Positions 19,957 through 33,061 of a stretch of 64,000 nt of DNA are shown piece by piece; within the stretch, counting starts at the first letter, position 1; every line of letters starts with the position of its first letter. The notes beneath the pieces were generated by a model. The model was not told the DNA's origin and ran no database searches. It saw only the letters and a list, made by a program, of their open reading frames with translations. The DNA is from an uncultured Porphyromonadaceae bacterium (GTDB lineage: Bacteria; Bacteroidota; Bacteroidia; Bacteroidales; Muribaculaceae). The DNA is taken from NCBI GenBank assembly GCA_947073495.1, contig CAMTMX010000002.1:1-64000 (forward strand), in the 5' to 3' direction. The translations under genes were made by a program, and so were the position numbers.

Positions 19957-22017
19957 ATGAAAAAGATATTATTTTCAGCTCTTCTCGGCGCCTGTCTGCT
20001 GACTTCCTGCCAGGATATGGATATTCCTCCAAAGAATATCGTCACTTCCGACGACCTTCTTTCGACCGAATCCGGTATGGATATCTACATGGCGCGCATG
20101 TATTCAACAATGCCTTTCGAGGATTTCAAGTATCTTGCTGAGCGCGGTCTTAACAGCTACAACGGCTGGCTTGCAGGTTTCGGTTTTGACGGTACAGGCG
20201 ACGCGGTAAACCGCGACGGTTATTGCCGTGCGTTCACCGGCGAGAACGAGGCATACTGGGGAAATGCGTTCACTCTTCTCCGCGATGCCAACTTCCTTAT
20301 CGAAAATCTTCCCAATTATAAGGGGAACTATCCTGAAATCACTTATAACGATTATCTCGGTGAGGCTTATTTCGTAAGGGCATATGTGTTCTATGCTTTG
20401 GCAAAACGTTACGGAGGCATTCCTCTTGTGACAAGAGTGATCAGCTATCCTGCTTCAAGCGACGAACTTGAGGTGCCCCGTTCAAGCGAGGAGGAAACTT
20501 GGGATCAGATCTGTGCCGATTTCGACAAGGCTGCCGAACTGATGATGCCGAAGAGCCCTAAAAGAGGTTACGCCAACAAGTATGTGGCGTTGGCTGTGAA
20601 ATCTCAGGCTATGCTTTACGCCGGTTCCGTTGCTAAATACAACGAGACTGTCTCCGGCCGTCTCACCGGTCTCGGACAGAAGACAGGTGTGCGTGTGATG
20701 GGTTTTGACCAGGCAACTGCAGCCGAGGCTTCAAAACGCTATTTCACTGAGGCATATAAGGCTGCACGTGAAGTTATGGAAAACGGTGGATATAGCCTCT
20801 ATATGAAGAAATGGGCTGAAGGCGACAGAAGCGCCATGCGTCAGAACATGATCGACATGATCTCTGACACTGATAGCCCTGAAAACATCTGGATCCGTGA
20901 GTATATCTATCCCACTACAACTCACTCTTTCGATGCTTATAACGCGCCTTATGTATTCCGTTCTCCTTTGAGTAGTGCGGTTTGCCCCACTGCCGATTTC
21001 GTGGAGCTTTTCGAAGGCTTCGAGCGTTATCCCGACGGAACTCTCAAGGTTACAACCGGTAATTCAAATACAGAAGGTACATATATAATGTATGACAATG
21101 TGGGCGATTTCTATAAGAATGCCGAGCCTCGTCTCCTTTCTTATCTTATCGCTCCCGGTGACCAGTTCAAGGGTCAGACAATGGAGATCTATGCAGGTGT
21201 CTACACCGGTACAACCCCGATCAAGCCGCTCATGAGAGATTATACTTACCAGACTCAGGGCGACAACTATCAGAATCTTGATATCGCTCAGGGTGACGAC
21301 CGCACTCTCTACATGACTCCGGACCCCAACAACCAGACAATCGTGACTCTTCCTGACGGAAAACAGATGAATGCTGCAGGCGCCAACGGTCCTTTCTACA
21401 ACTACAATGAGTCTGCTATGACAGGTCTTCTTGGCAGAAAGTGGCTTAAGGATGATCCTTCGTTCACCGCACGTGAAGGAAACAGCGACCAGCACTATAT
21501 CCTCGTGCGTTATGCAGAGGTTCTTTTGAATGCAGCCGAGGCGGCTGTTGAGCTTTCAATTGCAGGTGCCGCTTCTCCCGACGGTTCCGATATGCTCGGT
21601 GTGGCTACGGATGCTATCAACGACATCCGTCGTCGTGCAGGGGCAACCCTTCTTGCAGGGAAACTCACCGGCAGCAACGAGAGCCGTAACGAAGTGCGTA
21701 AGGAACGTCGTAAAGAGACAGCCTTCGAGACAGGCACCAAGTGGGACCTCCGTCGTTGGCGTGTGAACGACTATGACAACCGCGACGGTTTCTGGGGTGA
21801 AGTCCGCGATAAGGATAAGTTCAGCTCCAACTCACACTACCGTTTCCGTGGCATCTATCCGTTCTATTCGGCTACAGATAAGAAATGGTTCTTCGACGTG
21901 AAGTTTGAATGTCTCGCCCATAAGGAGTTTGAATATAATCCTATCGATTATTATTTCGGCATTCCGGGTGGCGAGGTCGTAAAGAGCAAAGTAATAGACC
22001 AGCAGCCTAACCGTTAA
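19957..22017 (+). CDS. SusD/RagB-family nutrient-binding lipoprotein
   Basis: Lipobox 'LLTSCQD'; 'EAYFVRAYVFYALAKRYGGIPLVTRVI', 'RYAEVLLNAAEAAVEL', 'ERRKETAFETGTKWDLRRW'. Confidence 0.96.
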   Translation: MKKILFSALLGACLLTSCQDMDIPPKNIVTSDDLLSTESGMDIYMARMYSTMPFEDFKYLAERGLNSYNGWLAGFGFDGTGDAVNRDGYCRAFTGENEAYWGNAFTLLRDANFLIENLPNYKGNYPEITYNDYLGEAYFVRAYVFYALAKRYGGIPLVTRVISYPASSDELEVPRSSEEETWDQICADFDKAAELMMPKSPKRGYANKYVALAVKSQAMLYAGSVAKYNETVSGRLTGLGQKTGVRVMGFDQATAAEASKRYFTEAYKAAREVMENGGYSLYMKKWAEGDRSAMRQNMIDMISDTDSPENIWIREYIYPTTTHSFDAYNAPYVFRSPLSSAVCPTADFVELFEGFERYPDGTLKVTTGNSNTEGTYIMYDNVGDFYKNAEPRLLSYLIAPGDQFKGQTMEIYAGVYTGTTPIKPLMRDYTYQTQGDNYQNLDIAQGDDRTLYMTPDPNNQTIVTLPDGKQMNAAGANGPFYNYNESAMTGLLGRKWLKDDPSFTAREGNSDQHYILVRYAEVLLNAAEAAVELSIAGAASPDGSDMLGVATDAINDIRRRAGATLLAGKLTGSNESRNEVRKERRKETAFETGTKWDLRRWRVNDYDNRDGFWGEVRDKDKFSSNSHYRFRGIYPFYSATDKKWFFDVKFECLAHKEFEYNPIDYYFGIPGGEVVKSKVIDQQPNR

Positions 22018-22224
22018 TTAATCAGGGTTTAATGTTTAGTTTATAGTTTAGGGATATCACTTGGGGTTGAGAGTTTTCAATACCCTCAACCCCAACCCTT
22101 AACTCAATTATCAATTAGTAATTACTAATTATCAATTACTAATTGCTAATTACTAATTGATTAAACCCTCAACCCTAAACTTTAAACCCTAAACTATAAA
22201 CCTTAAACCAAACAAAAAGACAAC
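22018..22224. repeat. Intra-operonic spacer composed of nested inverted repeats and AT-rich palindromic words
   Basis: GTTTATAGTTTAGGG(22039-22053)/CCCTAAACTATAAAC(22187-22201); TGGGGTTGAG(22062-22071)/CTCAACCCCA(22085-22094); AATTAGTAATTACTAATT palindrome (22113-22130). Confidence 0.9.
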
Positions 22225-23040
22225 ATGAAACAGTTTAAGATATTCGGCATGTTTGCCGCCCTTCTGATGCTCTCCTCTTGTAGCATGTTTGAGATCGACA
22301 ATTATGATGAGCCGGAAGAGACCATCTGGGGTGAGGTAGTGGATGTAGCCACAGGCGACCGTGTCCTCACAGACCAGGGTAGCGAAGGTATCCGCGTGCG
22401 TCTCACTGAACTCAGCTGGGGCGACAATGTGGAACACAATCCAGATTTCTTCTGCATGCCTGACGGCTCTTTCCAGAACACAAAGATCTTCAAGGGGCAT
22501 TATAATGTGCGTGTCGACGGTCCGTTCATCCCTCTCGTGCGTGAAACTACAGACGGTGTGCTTCTTGCCGACGAGACTATCAATACAGACATCAAGGGCA
22601 CTACCAAGGTGAAATTCGAGGTTCAGCCTTTCCTCAATGTGAAGATCGTAGGCGATCCTACAGTGAGCAACGGTGTCGTAAAGGCGAAGGTGGTTGTGGA
22701 AAGAGGCGTATCAGAGAGTGAGTTCCGCGATAAGATCGAACCGATGGGCAACTGGAACGACAGCTATCTCAACGTGACCGACATTCAGTTCTTTGTGAGC
22801 TATTCCAATGCTGTAGGCTACCGTGCCCGCGACGATCGTTGGTCAAGCAGTATCAGCTATACAGGCAACAGCTTCAACGACCTCTTCGGACAGCCTATCA
22901 CCATTACATCAAACGGAGAGATCCCTTCAGGCAGAAAAGTGTGGGTGCGTGCTGCCGCACGTATCAATTTCGACACTCCTGTCGGAAGCGGTACACGTCG
23001 CTGGAACTACTCAGAACCTGTAGAGGTGATGATCCCGTAA
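22225..23040 (+). CDS. DUF3823-family lipoprotein of the PUL
   Basis: Lipobox 'LLMLSSCSMFEIDNYDEPEETIWGEVVD' typical of DUF3823 proteins downstream of susCD. Confidence 0.8.
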   Translation: MKQFKIFGMFAALLMLSSCSMFEIDNYDEPEETIWGEVVDVATGDRVLTDQGSEGIRVRLTELSWGDNVEHNPDFFCMPDGSFQNTKIFKGHYNVRVDGPFIPLVRETTDGVLLADETINTDIKGTTKVKFEVQPFLNVKIVGDPTVSNGVVKAKVVVERGVSESEFRDKIEPMGNWNDSYLNVTDIQFFVSYSNAVGYRARDDRWSSSISYTGNSFNDLFGQPITITSNGEIPSGRKVWVRAAARINFDTPVGSGTRRWNYSEPVEVMIP

Positions 23041-23114
23041 TCGGCAATACAATAAAACACAGACTATATAAACGCAGGAACGTTTTCCGTGTGTAAGCCG
23101 GAATCGCTCTTTGG

Positions 23115-23146
23115 GAGGTGGATAAAGTATCCACCTCTCTTTTTTA
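23115..23146 (+). terminator. Intrinsic terminator ending the mannan susCD operon
   Basis: GAGGTGGATA/TATCCACCTC stem with 3-nt loop followed by a T-rich run. Confidence 0.88.
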
Positions 23147-23263
23147 TTGGTAAATGATATAATTTTTGTGGCAGATTGTCAATATGCAAAAATAATTATG
23201 TAAATTTGCAAAAATTCTAACACTAAATCGGAACGACAAGGAGCCGAAACAAAAACTAACCCT

Positions 23264-23911
23264 ATGGAAAACCTGCTACCATTCGCATTCATGTGTCTCA
23301 CATCTTTCTTCGCATTGGCAAATCCTCTTGGGACAATGCCTGTCTTTCTGTCAATGACCAAGGGAATGGATAATGTTCAGAGAGGTCGGATTGTGCGACG
23401 GGCATGTATCGTGTCATTGTTTATCCTTATAGGCTTTACAGTAGGAGGACAAATCTTGTTCTCGTTATTCGGGATTTCGGCAAATGGATTCCGTATCGCT
23501 GCAGGTTTTATTATTTTGAAAATAGGTTTTGACATGCTGCAGGCGAAATATTCCAATGTCAAACTGAGTGACGAAGAAGTGAAGGTATATGCCGACGACA
23601 TATCTATCACTCCTTTGGCGATTCCGATGCTCTGCGGTCCGGGAGCAATAGCCAATGGTGTCATGCTTATGGAAAACGCCACCTCTTGGCAAATGAAAGT
23701 GACACTGCTCCTCAGTATTACTGTCATTTATCTTCTGACCTATGTGATATTGCGTGCATCCACGCGACTTGTGCCAATACTTGGCGAGACAGGCAACAAT
23801 GTGATGATGCGCCTTATGGGTCTTATCCTGATGGTGATTGCTGTGGAATGCTTCGTGGGTGGACTCAAACCGGTCTTCGTGGACATAATCCACGCCGGTC
23901 TCGCAAAATAA
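23264..23911 (+). CDS. MarC-family integral membrane protein
   Basis: 'FFALANPLGTMPVFLSMTKGM', 'ITPLAIPMLCGPGAIANGVMLM', 'RLMGLILMVIAVECFVGGL'. Confidence 0.9.
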   Translation: MENLLPFAFMCLTSFFALANPLGTMPVFLSMTKGMDNVQRGRIVRRACIVSLFILIGFTVGGQILFSLFGISANGFRIAAGFIILKIGFDMLQAKYSNVKLSDEEVKVYADDISITPLAIPMLCGPGAIANGVMLMENATSWQMKVTLLLSITVIYLLTYVILRASTRLVPILGETGNNVMMRLMGLILMVIAVECFVGGLKPVFVDIIHAGLAK

Positions 23912-23960
23912 ACAATAGTCCGCGCTGATTGGTCCGGAATCCGCGTTATCACCAAAAATA

Positions 23961-23999
23961 CGCGCGGAGCTGTTCGGTTTAAAAGAGCGGCTTTTGCCT
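23961..23999 (-). repeat. REP-like element copy upstream of the RAYT gene
   Basis: cgcgcggagctgttcggtttaaaagagcggcttttgcct; same length as and 4 mismatches from 25343-25381. Confidence 0.85.
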
Positions 24000-24047
24000 C
24001 TTGCTCATAGCAATTGTCATTCCTAAAAGAATAAACTTTGATATTTT

Positions 24048-25067
24048 ATGCCTGATTTATTCATTGATCCTTATAATGGATACTATCAGGGATTGCCTCC
24101 GCCGTTTTTCCGTCCGCTGATTCCGAACGGATGCCGGCGTGCTGAATGGCATGACTACAGAAGCAGGTGCATATATTTGATAACCATAAATAAGAATAAA
24201 GGCATACCCGAGTTCTCACAATTGTCAGGCATCCCTGGTGATCATCAATGGAAACCTAAGGTAGTCTTGTTTCCAATTGGTGAAATAATAGGAAACAAAT
24301 TATCTGATTTAAAAAAGGAGTTTCCATTTATAAGTATCCTGCGTAGATGTATAATGCCTGATCATCTGCATTTTGTTTTGGATGTGAAAGAATCCACACC
24401 AATACATCTTGGAGATATAATTTCATATTTTAAAGGGGAGTGTTCACGCGCAATGAGGTTGATGGCATCGGGTGATTCTAATTCCCCAAAAGAGCCGGAT
24501 TCAATCTTCTCTGAAGGTTACCACGACCGCATTTTGAGGAAAAAGAATCAGCTGGACAGGATGTTGCGATATGTCAGTGACAATCCTGTGAGAAGGCTCG
24601 AAAGGATCGCCAACCGTAGCTTCCATCGTCGGTATAAGATAGTCACGGGAGAAGGCAAATTATATGAGGCTTATGGGAATATTCATTTGTTGGAAGATCC
24701 GGAGATTTCAGCTGTGAAAATAAGCCGGAAGTATTCTGATGAAGAGCTTCGCAAATATAAGATAGACTGGAAGATGACGGTTGAGAATGGAGGGGTATTG
24801 GTGTCTCCGTTTGTCTCTGCTTCAGAGAAGAGAGTCAGGGATTGGGCATGTGATAACGGCGGCAGGTTAATATATATTGAATCTGATGGATTTGGTGAAA
24901 GATACTCTCCCAAGGGGATGCTTCATAAACTCTGCACGGAAGGGAGGTTACTGATTGTCGTTCCTGTGAGGCATACATTGGCAAAAGAAAAATGCAGCCG
25001 GGAAGTATGTCTTGCCATGAATGCCTTGGCGGCAGAGATCGCCTCAGGGCTTATAAAAAAATTGTGA
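24048..25067 (+). mobile_element. REP-associated tyrosine transposase (RAYT, Y1/HUH, IS200-like) with a C-terminal extension of about 100 aa
   Basis: HUH motif in 'CIMPDHLHFVLDV', candidate catalytic Tyr in 'RMLRYVSDNPVRRL'; flanked by REP-like repeats. Confidence 0.85.
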
Positions 25068-25080
25068 GGCAATTTGGCAG

Positions 25081-25157
25081 AATCGGCGGAGAAGATTTAG
25101 AATCGGCAGAGAAAGTTTTGAATCGGCAGGAAGCTTCTGAATCGGCAGATGCAAAGC
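25081..25157 (+). repeat. Degenerate ~20-bp tandem repeats with core AATCGGC(A/G)G, about 4 copies
   Basis: Units begin at 25081, 25101, 25121 and 25140. Confidence 0.85.
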
Positions 25158-25159
25158 CA

Positions 25160-25433
25160 CCGGAACTTTGTTCCGGAACCGAACAGCTCCGCGCGGATCC
25201 TTCCATTCTTGAAGTCAGAATTTCTCAGAGCAGATCCGAAAGTTAAATCCGCCTGGAACTTTGTTCCGGAACCGAACAGCTCCGCGCGGATTCTTCCATT
25301 CTTGAAGTCAGAATTTCTCAGAGCAGATCCGAAAGTTAAATCCGCGCGGAGCTGTTCGGTTCAAAAGCGGAGCTTTTGCCTGTCTGATCAATCTGCGGGA
25401 GGAGGGCTTTTGCCTGTCTGATCAATCAGACAG
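25160..25433 (+). repeat. REP/REPIN-like array: two 93-bp direct repeats, an inverted copy, and a 34-bp-period tail
   Basis: 93-bp units 25162-25254 and 25255-25347 (nearly identical); CCGAACAGCTCCGCGCGGA at 25179 and 25272, its exact reverse complement at 25341-25359; GCTTTTGCCTGTCTGATCAATC at 25372 and 25406. Confidence 0.92.
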
Positions 25434-25444
25434 GGGGAATGAGG

Positions 25445-25861
25445 CTATTGCTGCTTGAAGCGGATTGCGATTTTCTTTCTGAGGAAATGGTCGAAGACAA
25501 GGAGGATGGCTGCAATAGGAGTAAGGATCGCAAGCATCCCGGCGCTTGATGTCCATGAATTTCCAATGCTTTTAACTACTTCTGCCGGCATGACATCAAC
25601 CGTTGCCTTGCTCACGGCAAGTGTGGCGGCTGTGGTCTGCAAGGTTTCATTGAAGATGTCTCCGCAATAATAGACTAATGTGAAGACTGCCACAATTGCT
25701 GCAACAGCATATCCGACTATAGCCCACCACATGTCTCTGCGTTTCCTGCGTCTTTCTTCCACCAGGATGCGGCTCATGACTTCAAATGAAAAGTCGAGAG
25801 GAAGCTGTCTGCTTCCGCCTCTCGATTCAAGAGCCTTATATATAGGTGATTGTCTATTCAT
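25445..25861 (-). CDS. Hypothetical two-TM membrane protein, putative sigma-factor partner
   Basis: Overlaps the end of the sigma factor ORF by several bases; two hydrophobic segments. Confidence 0.6.
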   Translation of the reverse strand: MNRQSPIYKALESRGGSRQLPLDFSFEVMSRILVEERRRKRRDMWWAIVGYAVAAIVAVFTLVYYCGDIFNETLQTTAATLAVSKATVDVMPAEVVKSIGNSWTSSAGMLAILTPIAAILLVFDHFLRKKIAIRFKQQ

Positions 25862-26408
25862 ATTTGTCGGATAATTTGTTGATTAACAAATATAATTTCT
25901 TTCTGGTTCGCATCAGGCGCACTTTGGCTGCCGATTCCCCGATATGCATCATGTCTGCAACTTCTTTAAGCGGCAGACCCTCAAAATAATGTAACGTGAT
26001 CAAGGCTCGTTCATCCACACTGAGGGATTCTATCGCTTCAGGAAGCGCTGCAAGACGGGGATTGTCTGACTCAAGGAAACTGTCTACCCGGGAATCCGAC
26101 AGATTGTTGAGGATTGCTTCGTCGAATGGTATCCCGTCAATGCGCCTGCGGCGTGTGTGGCTTACCGCTTCGTTGTATGCAATCCTGAACAGCCATGTGG
26201 AAAAAGAACTGCGGAAATCAAATTTAGATAGATTCCGGTAGGCTTTCACAAATACGTCTTGGGTTATCTCTTCCGCATCATCCTCAACGCTCACGATTTT
26301 CACAACCAGGGAAAACACCTGTTGAGAATATCGTTCCATCAGAGTGCGGTAGAATCCGGTATCTCCTTCAATTACCCGACGTATTATGTATGCATCATTA
26401 TTTTCCAC
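25854..26408 (-). CDS. RNA polymerase ECF-type sigma factor
   Basis: 'DAEEITQDVFVKAYRNLSKFDFRSSFSTWLFRIAYNEAVSHTRRRR' sigma-70 region 2 and 'LHYFEGLPLKEVADMMHIGESAAKVRLMRTRKKL' region 4. Confidence 0.93.
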   Translation of the reverse strand: MENNDAYIIRRVIEGDTGFYRTLMERYSQQVFSLVVKIVSVEDDAEEITQDVFVKAYRNLSKFDFRSSFSTWLFRIAYNEAVSHTRRRRIDGIPFDEAILNNLSDSRVDSFLESDNPRLAALPEAIESLSVDERALITLHYFEGLPLKEVADMMHIGESAAKVRLMRTRKKLYLLINKLSDKYE

Positions 26409-26540
26409 GTAAGATTAGACGTGTAGGCTGCACTTGAGGTTACAAAAATACAAAAAAAATTTTTTTGAAAAAAAGATGTAACCGATCTTACATCAATATC
26501 GTCTAAAGAAACAGAAAAATCAAAATCAAAATTTAAAGAT

Positions 26541-26930
26541 ATGCACGAGTTAACACCGATTTTTGTGACAGGAATTATTTTCCTGACAGTTTACAAAGTT
26601 TTTGATCTTTTTGTCCGTCGCAAAGAGCGAATGGCATTGATCGAAAAAATCAATCCGGAAACGACAGGCAACATTGACCTTACCAAGCTTGGGGGAATTC
26701 TGAATCCTCCGTCCGACAACCGGTTTTCCGCCCTTAAGTGGGGATGTCTTGCCGTAGGTCTCGGAGTAGGGATGCTGATAGGTTTCTTTATCTATGTCAA
26801 TTGCCCGATGGCACAGCAGGAGTGGGGACTAAGGGAAATGATGTATGGCGCCCTGGTTCTGATAGGAGGTGGTCTTGGGCTGCTAAGCGCCTTCATCATC
26901 GAGATGAAGGTAAGAAAACCGAAAGATTAA
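26541..26930 (+). CDS. Small membrane protein (DUF6249-like)
   Basis: Three hydrophobic segments; divergent from the sigma factor. Confidence 0.55.
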   Translation: MHELTPIFVTGIIFLTVYKVFDLFVRRKERMALIEKINPETTGNIDLTKLGGILNPPSDNRFSALKWGCLAVGLGVGMLIGFFIYVNCPMAQQEWGLREMMYGALVLIGGGLGLLSAFIIEMKVRKPKD

Positions 26931-26935
26931 AATTC

Positions 26936-26983
26936 ACAAAAAATAAAGGAGCAATCTCTTGAGATTGCTCCTTTATTTTTTGT
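26936..26983. terminator. Strong bidirectional terminator between convergent genes
   Basis: Perfect 23-bp stem, 2-nt loop: CACAAAAAATAAAGGAGCAATCTC-TT-GAGATTGCTCCTTTATTTTTTGTG, with A and T runs on either side. Confidence 0.95.
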
Positions 26984-26994
26984 GTTACTCCGGG

Positions 26995-32003
<5,009 letters not shown>

Positions 32004-32061
32004 GTGGAGGTTTTGTCGGGCTTAAAGAGTTTTTTCAAAAAGATGAGGAGAGAGGAATAAT

Positions 32062-33030
32062 TTAATCAGCTAAAGAGATAGCATTTATTTCTGCAACGTG
32101 AGTAGACCACTTTCCATTGTATACGGCAGTGATTGTAAGCTTAAAAAATCTTGCCTGTTTGAATCCCGGGAAATAAGTCCGGAACTCTTCGGCGCCTCCG
32201 GCAGGCAATCCACTGAATGTCCCTGCGCTCTCCCAGGATTCTCTGTCAAGGCTTGTCTCCATAGTGATTTCTTGAGGCCATCCTTCACCATGATCTCTTG
32301 TAATGAACTGGAACCCTAACATTTTGACCTCTTCCCCCATGTCAACAATTATGTGGTGGGGAGGTTGGTCTTCGCCTCCTTTCCATTGGGTGTGCCAGAA
32401 TGTATTGTTTTTACCATCGAATGCGTGTATCGCATGACCGTTGTCGCTTCCTTCTCCACTTGTCTCTTCAGAAGAGACTTCCACAATTTCCCAGTTGCTT
32501 CTGTCAGCCAAAGGCATATTCCAGACATCTTCCGCACCGCTCAACAGATAATAGATGGTTTGCTGTTTATTGTCGCAATTCCCTCCTGAAACAGTTGAGA
32601 TTGTTATTGGAAGAAGATATGAGTCAAACGGGCGTAGTTTGCCTGAAGCTTCGACATTGAGTGTCAGGTCTTCTGATATGGAAGATCCTGACGGAATCGT
32701 TCCTTCTTTTGTGAGGGTGTAGCAATCGGCGGGAAGCAGGTTATATTTTGTGCCACAGTTTTCGTTATATTCCACCACTTTCTCCGGATTGACTTCGAGG
32801 GTGAACTTGACTTCTGAATCTACGTCCATACCTGATGCCGTGGCATAGTCGCTGCCTGTCACTGCCACATGAAATATCTCTGTTAGTGGCTCGCTGAGAT
32901 TAAAATTTCTGACTTGCAATGTTTTTGCCTCCGGAATATAGACCGGCACGCTATTGTTGTCGTCGCATCCGGTCGCTATTGCCAAGATGGCGAGAGAGGG
33001 GAGTATTAATAAATTTTTATATGGTCTCAT
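32062..33030 (-). CDS. DUF1735 + F5/8 type C domain lipoprotein (SusE/F-position surface glycan-binding protein)
   Basis: Lipobox 'LAIATGCDD'; DUF1735-like region then 'HAFDGKNNTFWHTQWKGGEDQPPHHIIVDMG' discoidin. Confidence 0.8.
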   Translation of the reverse strand: MRPYKNLLILPSLAILAIATGCDDNNSVPVYIPEAKTLQVRNFNLSEPLTEIFHVAVTGSDYATASGMDVDSEVKFTLEVNPEKVVEYNENCGTKYNLLPADCYTLTKEGTIPSGSSISEDLTLNVEASGKLRPFDSYLLPITISTVSGGNCDNKQQTIYYLLSGAEDVWNMPLADRSNWEIVEVSSEETSGEGSDNGHAIHAFDGKNNTFWHTQWKGGEDQPPHHIIVDMGEEVKMLGFQFITRDHGEGWPQEITMETSLDRESWESAGTFSGLPAGGAEEFRTYFPGFKQARFFKLTITAVYNGKWSTHVAEINAISLAD

Positions 33031-33061
33031 AGTTGTTTATTAGTTAGTTTCATCCTTGAAA

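Noticed and set aside
25081-25157. CRISPR-like short repeats
   Set aside because: Repeats are nearly contiguous 20-bp degenerate units with no uniform unique spacers and no cas genes in the window.
24992-25421. ORFs overlapping the RAYT 3' repeats (84 and 90 aa)
   Set aside because: Their open frames result from the 93-bp (31-codon) tandem repeat; the translation simply duplicates NFVPEPNSSARILPFLKSEFLRADPKVKSA and has no start or composition support.
25445-26408. Sigma factor plus membrane protein as the PUL-type ECF/anti-sigma pair
   Set aside because: The partner lacks a FecR-like domain and is not adjacent to a susC with an N-terminal signalling extension; more likely a general ECF module.
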